Of a stretch of 11,729 nucleotides of DNA, positions 7,147 to 11,729 are shown in pieces. The stretch comes from an uncultured bacterium. GTDB lineage: Bacteria; Krumholzibacteriota; Krumholzibacteriia; LZORAL124-64-63. Position 1 is the stretch's first letter, and each line of letters starts with the position of its first letter. The stretch is taken from assembly GCA_903847545.1 (NCBI GenBank), contig CAINDZ010000529.1, positions 1-11,729 of the forward strand, written 5' to 3'. The translations under genes and the position numbers were made by a program. A model generated the notes under the pieces. That model did not search any database. It was not told where the DNA came from and worked only from the letters and a program-made list of their open reading frames with translations.

Positions 7147-7458
7147 ATGTACGCTGTAGTCAAGATCAAGGAGCAGCAGTTCCGGGTCATGCCGGACACC
7201 ACCTTGCAGGTGCCGCTGCTGTCCGACGAGGTCGGCGCCAAGCTGAGCTTCGACCAGGTCCTGATGGTTTCGGACGGGTCGTCGGTGAAGGTCGGCAGCC
7301 CGATCGTCGCCGGCGCGTCGGTGAAGGCCGAGGTGCTCGCCCACGGGCTGAGCCGCAAGGTCGTCATCTTCAAGAAGAAGCGGCGGAAGAACTACCGTCG
7401 CAAGACCGGCCACCGTCAGCCGTTCACGCAGATCCGCATCACCGGCATCACCGGCTGA
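7147..7458 (+). CDS. rplU: 50S ribosomal protein L21
   Basis: This 103-residue basic protein is ribosomal protein L21, which binds 23S rRNA in the large subunit. It opens with MYAVVKIKEQQFRV, the L21 N-terminal signature. The conserved C-terminal half has FKKKRRKNYRRKTGHRQPFT (75-94), with the lysine/arginine-rich RNA-binding segment and the GHRQ motif. The length is typical. The GTG at 7144 directly precedes the ATG at 7147; I chose the ATG because AGGA then lies five bases upstream and the family begins MYA. The gene leads the L21-L27 operon, the usual partner order in bacteria, although the obg GTPase gene that often follows is absent here. Confidence 0.97.
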   Translation: MYAVVKIKEQQFRVMPDTTLQVPLLSDEVGAKLSFDQVLMVSDGSSVKVGSPIVAGASVKAEVLAHGLSRKVVIFKKKRRKNYRRKTGHRQPFTQIRITGITG

Positions 7459-7468
7459 GACGTATCCC

Positions 7469-7499
7469 GGCCCCGGTCGCGTTGAAGGACGCGCGGGCC
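7469..7499 (+). promoter_or_regulatory. Hairpin in the rplU-rpmA spacer
   Basis: CGCGT/ACGCG (7478-7482 and 7489-7493) with a TGAAGG loop is nested inside GGCCC/GGGCC (7469-7473 and 7495-7499). It ends eight bases before the rpmA ribosome binding site at 7507-7515. It has no T-run, so termination is unlikely; it may tune expression or stability between the two genes. Confidence 0.4.
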
Positions 7500-7521
7500 C
7501 CAGACCAGGAGAAGGTGCGAC

Positions 7522-7776
7522 ATGGCTCATAAGAAAGCTGGTGGATCGACCCGGAACGGGCGCGACTCCAACCCGAAGAACCTGGGCGTCAAGCGGTTCG
7601 GCGGCCAGACCGTCAGCGCCGGCACGATCCTCGTGCGGCAGCGCGGCACCCGCATCCACCCGGGCAAGCACGTCGGCAAGGGCGGCGATGACACGCTGTT
7701 CGCGCTCGTCGACGGGACCGTGGAGTTCCAGGACTTCCGCGGGACCAAGAAGCGGGTCAACATCCTGCCGCTGTAG
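7522..7776 (+). CDS. rpmA: 50S ribosomal protein L27
   Basis: This 84-residue protein is ribosomal protein L27, whose N-terminus reaches the peptidyl-transferase centre. The protein begins MAHKKAGGSTRNGRDS, the conserved start. There is no N-terminal extension of the kind that needs proteolytic removal in Firmicutes. The core motif RQRGTRIHPGKHVGKGGDD (residues 40-58) leads to TLFALVDG. Length is normal. AGGAGAAGG (7507-7515) lies six bases upstream of the ATG. It follows rplU after a 63-base structured spacer, and a strong hairpin terminator lies 17-60 bases past its stop. Confidence 0.97.
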   Translation: MAHKKAGGSTRNGRDSNPKNLGVKRFGGQTVSAGTILVRQRGTRIHPGKHVGKGGDDTLFALVDGTVEFQDFRGTKKRVNILPL

Positions 7777-7793
7777 CGCATGGATCGCCACGA

Positions 7794-7834
7794 CAACACC
7801 AAGCCCACCCCGCCCGGGGTGGGCTTCGTTGTTG
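7794..7834 (+). terminator. Terminator after rpmA
   Basis: A perfect 11-bp stem (AAGCCCACCCC at 7801-7811 and GGGGTGGGCTT at 7816-7826) with a GCCC loop is followed by CGTTGTT. Five more pairs (CAACA/TGTTG) can form outside a small internal loop. It would separate the ribosomal operon from kdsB, probably with some read-through because no clear kdsB promoter is seen. Confidence 0.75.
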
Positions 7835-7881
7835 GCCGGGAGCCCGGACAGGCTGCCGGCCTCGAACCCGCGCGCGGGGGC

Positions 7882-8613
7882 GTGCTCGTGGTCATCCCCG
7901 CCCGCTACGGCTCGTCCCGCTTCCCCGGCAAGGCGCTGGCCGACATCGCCGGCAAGCCGCTCATCGTGCGCGTGGCCGAGAACGCGATGCGCATCCGCGG
8001 CATCGACCGCGTGGTGGTGGCCACCGACGACCGGCGCATCCTCGACGTCGTGGCGGCCGCCGGCCTGCCCTGCGAGATGACCGCCGAGCACCCGACCGGC
8101 ACCGACCGCATCGCCGAGGTGGCCGCCCGCCACCCCGAGGACCTGGTGGTCAACCTGCAGGGCGACGAGCCCCTCCTGCCGCCGGCCGACGTCGAAGCCC
8201 TGGTGGCGTTCATGCGGCAGGACGGGAGCTGGGACATCGGGACCTGCGGCCACCCGTTCACCGAGGCCGGGTCCTGGGGCGAACCGAACGTCGTGAAGGT
8301 GGTCACCGCCCTCGACGGCCGGGCTTTGTACTTTTCGCGCGCGCCGATTCCCGGTATGTTCCCCGGCAGGGAAGGGTCCGGCCACGGCGCCGCCCTCAGG
8401 CACGTCGGCATCTACGCGTTCCGGCGTGCAGCGCTGCTGCGGTTCGCCTCGCTGGCGCCCACGCCGCTCGAGCAGGCCGAGGGCCTCGAGCAGTTGCGCG
8501 CCCTCGAGAACGGGATGCGGATCGGCGTCGTGACCATCGCGGCCGGCCCGGTGGGCGTCGACACGCCGGCCGACCTCGAGCGCGTGCGCGCCGCGTGGCC
8601 GGCCGGACGCTGA
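7882..8613 (+). CDS. kdsB: CMP-Kdo synthetase (3-deoxy-manno-octulosonate cytidylyltransferase)
   Basis: This enzyme activates Kdo with CTP to give CMP-Kdo and pyrophosphate, the donor for LPS inner-core transfer. The N-terminal nucleotide-binding motif IPARYGSSRFPGK (5-17) and NLQGDEPLL (91-99) are the family hallmarks. ATDD (47-50), the HVGIYAFRR segment (174-182), EQLRALENG (203-211) and VDTPADLERV (226-235) complete the fold. From the GTG at 7882 the protein is 243 residues, close to the family's usual 245-250, and begins at the expected distance from IPAR. The ATG at 7780 would add 34 residues encoded by the rpmA terminator and has no ribosome binding site, so I reject it. The chosen GTG also has only a poor GGGGG just upstream, so the exact start is uncertain; GTG at 7888 is another candidate. 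The gene is followed by pyrG after 46 bases. Confidence 0.93.
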   Translation: MLVVIPARYGSSRFPGKALADIAGKPLIVRVAENAMRIRGIDRVVVATDDRRILDVVAAAGLPCEMTAEHPTGTDRIAEVAARHPEDLVVNLQGDEPLLPPADVEALVAFMRQDGSWDIGTCGHPFTEAGSWGEPNVVKVVTALDGRALYFSRAPIPGMFPGREGSGHGAALRHVGIYAFRRAALLRFASLAPTPLEQAEGLEQLRALENGMRIGVVTIAAGPVGVDTPADLERVRAAWPAGR

Positions 8614-8622
8614 CCGCAAGTC

Positions 8623-8655
8623 GCCTTTCCCCGCACGGACCCGCACGCGAAAGGC
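8623..8655 (+). promoter_or_regulatory. Hairpin pairing with the pyrG ribosome binding site
   Basis: GCCTTTC (8623-8629) is perfectly complementary to GAAAGGC (8649-8655), which contains the AAAGG Shine-Dalgarno of pyrG five bases before its ATG. The intervening loop holds CCGCACG twice (8631-8637 and 8641-8647). Folding would hide the ribosome binding site, so translational control of pyrG is conceivable. This is seen in sequence only; the function is inferred. Confidence 0.5.
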
Positions 8656-8659
8656 AAGC

Positions 8660-10315
8660 ATGGCCAAGTACGTATTCGTGACCGGAGGGGTCGTCTCGGC
8701 CCTGGGCAAGGGGATCGCCAGCGCGTCGCTGGGCAACCTGCTGAAGGCGCGCGGGCTCAAGGTCGTCCTGCAGAAGTTCGACCCCTACCTTAACGTCGAC
8801 CCCGGCACGATGAGCCCCTTCCAGCACGGCGAGGTGTTCGTGCTCGACGACGGGGCCGAGTGCGACCTCGACCTTGGCCACTACGAGCGCTTCACCGACA
8901 CCGACCTCGCGCAGATCCACAACCTGACCAGCGGCCGCGTCTACGAGACCATCCTCGCCAAGGAGCGCCGGGGCGAGTACCTCGGGCGCACGGTGCAGGT
9001 CATCCCGCACGTGACCGACGAGATCAAGCGCCGCATCATGCTGCCCGCGCAGAGCGACCCGACCGTCGACGTCGTCATCACCGAGATCGGCGGCACCGTC
9101 GGCGACATCGAGAGCCTGCCGTTCCTCGAGGCCATCCGGCAGTTCCGCCTCGAGAACGAGCCCGAGGACTCGGCCTCGCTGCACCTGACCCTGGTGCCCT
9201 ACATCGCCGCGGCCGGCGAGATCAAGACCAAGCCCACGCAGCACTCGGTGCGCGAGCTGCGCAGCATCGGCATCCAGCCCGACTTCCTCATGTGCCGCAC
9301 CAGCCAGCCGATCGGCGAGGACGCGCGGCGCAAGATCGCGCTGTTCTGCAACCTGCCGTACGCGAACGTCATCGACGGCCGCGACGTCGCCAGCATCTAC
9401 GAGGTGCCGCTGACGATGCACGAGCAGGACTTCGACCGCCTGCTCTGCAAGCGCCTGGGCCTGACAACGCCCGAGCCCGACCTGTCGGAATGGCGCCGGA
9501 TGGTGGGCCTCGTCCTGAACCCGCCCTCGCGCGTGCGCATCGCGATCGTCGGCAAGTACATCGAGCTCAAGGACGCCTACAAGAGCATCAGTGAGGCGTT
9601 CATCCACGCGGGGATCCCCAACCAGGTGGGCGTCGAGCAGGTGTGGGTCGACTCCGAGTCGCTCGAGGGCCCGGACGCGGACGACGACCGCCTGCGCGAG
9701 GTCTTCGCCGGCTGCCACGGCATCCTGGTGCCCGGCGGCTTCGGCGACCGCGGCATTCCCGGCAAGGTGAACGCAGTGCGATTCGCGCGCGAGCAGGGCC
9801 TGCCGTTCTTCGGCATCTGCCTGGGCCTGCAGTGCGCGATGATCGAGATCGGTCGCGACCTCGTGGGGCTCGAGCGCGCCGGCAGCGCCGAGTTCGACCC
9901 GGGCACGCCGCACCCCGTCATCCACCTCATGGAGAAGCAGCGGGGCATCGTCAACCTCGGCGGGACCATGCGCCTGGGCGCCTATCCGTGCCAGGTCGAG
10001 GCCGGGACGCTGGCCCATCGCTGCTACGGCAGGCTCGAGATCTCCGAGCGCCACCGCCACCGCTACGAGGTGAACAACGACTACCGCGCGGCCTTCACCG
10101 CGGCGGGCGTGGTCTTCTCGGGTCTGTCGCCGGACGGCCAGCTGGCCGAGATCATCGAGTTGCCGGGGCACCCGTTCTTCATCGCCGCGCAGTTCCATCC
10201 CGAACTCAAGTCGCGGCCGCGCCGGCCGCACCCGCTGTTCCGCGCCTTCGTGGCCGCGGCCGTGGCGCACCGCGACGGCCATGCGTCGCCCGCCGCCGAG
10301 AGCGCGGCCGGCTAG
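8660..10315 (+). CDS. pyrG: CTP synthase
   Basis: This 551-residue enzyme makes CTP from UTP, ATP and glutamine. The N-terminal synthase domain (about 1-270) starts with KYVFVTGGVVSALGKGI, the P-loop-like motif, and includes KFDPYLNVDPGTM (39-51) and EIGGTVGDIES (142-152). The C-terminal class I glutamine amidotransferase domain (about 290-535) has the oxyanion motif VPGGFGDRG (357-365), the nucleophile Cys387 in GICLGLQ, and the His513/Glu515 pair in QFHPE. Length is close to E. coli PyrG (545). The ATG at 8660 is conserved and has AAAGG five bases upstream, within a possible hairpin. It sits between kdsB and kdsA, so its product CTP feeds the KdsB reaction next door; this neighbourhood is common in Gram-negative bacteria. 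Confidence 0.98.
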   Translation: MAKYVFVTGGVVSALGKGIASASLGNLLKARGLKVVLQKFDPYLNVDPGTMSPFQHGEVFVLDDGAECDLDLGHYERFTDTDLAQIHNLTSGRVYETILAKERRGEYLGRTVQVIPHVTDEIKRRIMLPAQSDPTVDVVITEIGGTVGDIESLPFLEAIRQFRLENEPEDSASLHLTLVPYIAAAGEIKTKPTQHSVRELRSIGIQPDFLMCRTSQPIGEDARRKIALFCNLPYANVIDGRDVASIYEVPLTMHEQDFDRLLCKRLGLTTPEPDLSEWRRMVGLVLNPPSRVRIAIVGKYIELKDAYKSISEAFIHAGIPNQVGVEQVWVDSESLEGPDADDDRLREVFAGCHGILVPGGFGDRGIPGKVNAVRFAREQGLPFFGICLGLQCAMIEIGRDLVGLERAGSAEFDPGTPHPVIHLMEKQRGIVNLGGTMRLGAYPCQVEAGTLAHRCYGRLEISERHRHRYEVNNDYRAAFTAAGVVFSGLSPDGQLAEIIELPGHPFFIAAQFHPELKSRPRRPHPLFRAFVAAAVAHRDGHASPAAESAAG

Positions 10316-10333
10316 CGCCGAAAGGATCCCGAC

Positions 10334-11188
10334 GTGAAGGACGACATCATGCCCGTGGCCGAGCCGGTCGCCATCGGCGACCACCGGGTGGGCCGCGGGC
10401 TGCCGCTGTTCGTGATTGCCGGCCCGTGCGTGCTCGAGGAGCCCGACGAGATGCTGTTCGTGGCCGAGCGCCTGGCCGCCGCGTGCCGCGCGCTGGGACT
10501 CGGCTACTGCTTCAAGGCGAGCTACGCGAAGGACAACCGCACCAGCGGCGACAGCTACCGCGGGCCCGGGGCGCAGGAGGGCCTGCGCCTGCTCGAGCGC
10601 ATCGGCTGCGAGGTGGGCGTCCCGGTGCTGACGGACATCCACCAGCCCGGCGAGGCGGCGGAGGCGGCCGCCGTGGCGACGGTGCTGCAGATCCCCGCCT
10701 TCCTCTGCCGCCAGACGTCGCTGCTCGAGGCGGCCGGCGCCACCGGTCGCATCGTCAACGTGAAGAAGGGGCAGTTCCTGGCCCCGGGCGACCTCGGCCA
10801 CGCGGCGCGCAAGGTGCGCGCGGCCGGGGGCGGGGGCGTGCTGCTGACCGAGCGCGGCTCGTTCTTCGGCTACCGCGACCTGGTCGTCGACTTCCGCGGC
10901 ATCGCCGCCATGCGCGCGCTCGGCTGTCCGGTCGTGATGGACGCGACGCACGCGGTGCAGTCCCCGGGCAGCACGGGCCAGGTCACCGGCGGCCAGCCCG
11001 AGATGATTCCCCTGCTGGCGCGCTGCGGCATCGCGGCGGGCGCCGACGCGATTTTCCTGGAGGCCCACCCCGAACCGGCGCGGGCGCGCAGCGACGCGGC
11101 CAGCCAGCTGCCGCTGGACGCGGCCGCGCCCCTGTTGGCGCAACTGGCGCGCGGCCGCGAGCTCTTCCTCGAGAGCGAGGGGCGATGA
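10334..11188 (+). CDS. kdsA: Kdo-8-phosphate synthase, metal-dependent class
   Basis: This enzyme condenses phosphoenolpyruvate with arabinose-5-phosphate to give Kdo-8-phosphate. The 284-residue protein has the barrel motifs FVIAGPCVLEE (26-36), FKASYAKDNRTSGDSYRGPG (60-79), the PEP-binding NVKKGQFLAP (142-151), and DATHAVQSPG (203-212). Cys32 in AGPC, His206, Glu243 and Asp254 match the four metal ligands of the Aquifex-type enzyme (Cys11, His185, Glu222, Asp233, recalled). The metal-independent E. coli type has Asn in place of this Cys. GTG at 10334 (AAAGGA seven bases upstream) and ATG at 10349 (AAGGA seven bases upstream) are both good starts; the difference is five residues. It starts 18 bases after pyrG, and its stop overlaps the kdsC ATG. 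Confidence 0.95.
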   Translation: MKDDIMPVAEPVAIGDHRVGRGLPLFVIAGPCVLEEPDEMLFVAERLAAACRALGLGYCFKASYAKDNRTSGDSYRGPGAQEGLRLLERIGCEVGVPVLTDIHQPGEAAEAAAVATVLQIPAFLCRQTSLLEAAGATGRIVNVKKGQFLAPGDLGHAARKVRAAGGGGVLLTERGSFFGYRDLVVDFRGIAAMRALGCPVVMDATHAVQSPGSTGQVTGGQPEMIPLLARCGIAAGADAIFLEAHPEPARARSDAASQLPLDAAAPLLAQLARGRELFLESEGR

Positions 11189-11729
11189 GCGAGCGGCACG
11201 GCTACCCGCGCGACTTCACCTGGCCGCCCTCCACCGACGAGGACTACCGCCAGGAGGCGGTGGTCCGCGCCGGCAACGATCTGGCGGACCGCCTGTCGCG
11301 CGTGCGGCTGCTGGTCCTGGACGCCGACGGCGTGCTGACCGACGGCCGCATGCTCTACGGCGCGCAGGGCGAGGCCTACAAGTCGTTCCACAGCCGCGAC
11401 GGGCTGGGGCTGGTGCTGGCGCGCGTCGCGGGCATCAAGCTGGCCGTGCTGACCGGCCGGCACAGCGCCATCGTCGAGCGCCGCTGCACCGAGCTGCGCT
11501 TCGACGTCATCAAGCTCGGGCGTTTCGACAAGGTCGAGGCGCTGGGCGAGATCCTGCGCGAGACCGGCTGCGCTGCCGCGGACACGCTGTACATGGGGGA
11601 CGACGTCATCGACCTGCCGGCCCTGCACCAGGTGGGCGTGCCCGTCGCGGTGCCCGAGGCGCCGCAGGAGGTGCGCCACCACTGCGTGTACGTCACGCTG
11701 GCCCGCGGCGGCGAGGGCGCCGTGCGCGA
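11185..11729 (+). CDS. kdsC: Kdo-8-phosphate phosphatase (HAD superfamily), 3' end cut by the window
   Basis: This gene runs off the window edge after 181 codons. It should remove the phosphate from Kdo-8-phosphate. HAD motifs are in order: LDADGVLTDG (45-54) with nucleophile Asp46 and Asp48; LTGR (89-92) with Thr90; the lysine of FDKV (Lys116); and YMGDDVIDLP (136-145) with Asp139 and Asp140 for Mg2+. It lacks a large cap domain between motifs I and II, as in tetrameric C0-type KdsC. The ATG at 11185 overlaps the kdsA stop by four bases (ATGA), so the start is supported although it gives a segment of about 40 residues before the first motif, longer than in many relatives. Most of the protein is present; E. 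coli KdsC has 188 residues. YrbI-family phosphatases acting on related sugars are the alternative, but the operon favours KdsC. Confidence 0.93.
   Translation, partial: MSERHGYPRDFTWPPSTDEDYRQEAVVRAGNDLADRLSRVRLLVLDADGVLTDGRMLYGAQGEAYKSFHSRDGLGLVLARVAGIKLAVLTGRHSAIVERRCTELRFDVIKLGRFDKVEALGEILRETGCAAADTLYMGDDVIDLPALHQVGVPVAVPEAPQEVRHHCVYVTLARGGEGAVR

Noticed and set aside
7780..7881. ATG at 7780 as the kdsB start
   Set aside because: It lacks a ribosome binding site, spans the rpmA terminator, and adds 34 residues with no counterpart in the family as I know it.
8396..11143. A 915-codon open frame antisense to pyrG and kdsA
   Set aside because: It mirrors two unmistakable genes, is rich in Arg/His/Ala/Asp repeats typical of GC-driven antisense frames, and shows no domain motif.

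Overview
This 11.7 kb window is a dense, very GC-rich stretch of bacterial chromosome. Its genes are nearly all core metabolism and housekeeping. Four Kdo-pathway or Kdo-linked genes (kdsB, pyrG, kdsA, kdsC) show that the organism makes lipopolysaccharide, so it is a Gram-negative (diderm) bacterium. The neighbouring NfnAB pair, an electron-bifurcating ferredoxin:NADP+ oxidoreductase, suggests an anaerobic or redox-flexible lifestyle. The combination would suit a high-GC delta-proteobacterial or FCB-type lineage, but I cannot place it further from sequence alone; this is inference.

Layout. (1) 35-1161, plus strand: a zinc-ribbon Nudix hydrolase overlapping a PurN-like formyltransferase by four bases, ending at a convergent terminator (1183-1214). 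(2) 1235-3603, minus strand: nfnA-nfnB, tightly coupled. (3) 3604-4050: a 447-base divergent intergenic region holding three copies of an 11-mer, a nested palindrome and candidate promoters for nfnA and folE. (4) 4051-5768, plus strand: folE (GTP cyclohydrolase I) and gap (glyceraldehyde-3-phosphate dehydrogenase), each apparently with its own promoter; gap has a hairpin in its leader and a strong terminator after it. (5) 5885-6826, minus strand: trxB. (6) 6827-7146: back-to-back promoters for trxB and the ribosomal genes, then a tandemly duplicated rplU leader segment. (7) 7147-7776, plus strand: rplU-rpmA (L21, L27), closed by a terminator that lies inside the longest possible kdsB reading frame. 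(8) 7882 to the window end, plus strand: kdsB-pyrG-kdsA-kdsC, the last cut by the window edge.

How the genes fit together. KdsA makes Kdo-8-phosphate, KdsC dephosphorylates it, PyrG makes CTP, and KdsB joins CTP and Kdo into CMP-Kdo; these four genes form one functional operon for inner-core LPS precursor. Nfn and TrxB both concern NAD(P)H redox balance, and Gap supplies NADH in central carbon metabolism.

I find no CRISPR array, mobile element, tRNA/rRNA gene, toxin-antitoxin or defence system, and no convincing wholly new system. The items most worth a second look are non-coding: the repeated 11-mer and nested palindrome around the nfnA promoter, the duplicated rplU leader, and the hairpin that would pair with the pyrG ribosome binding site.
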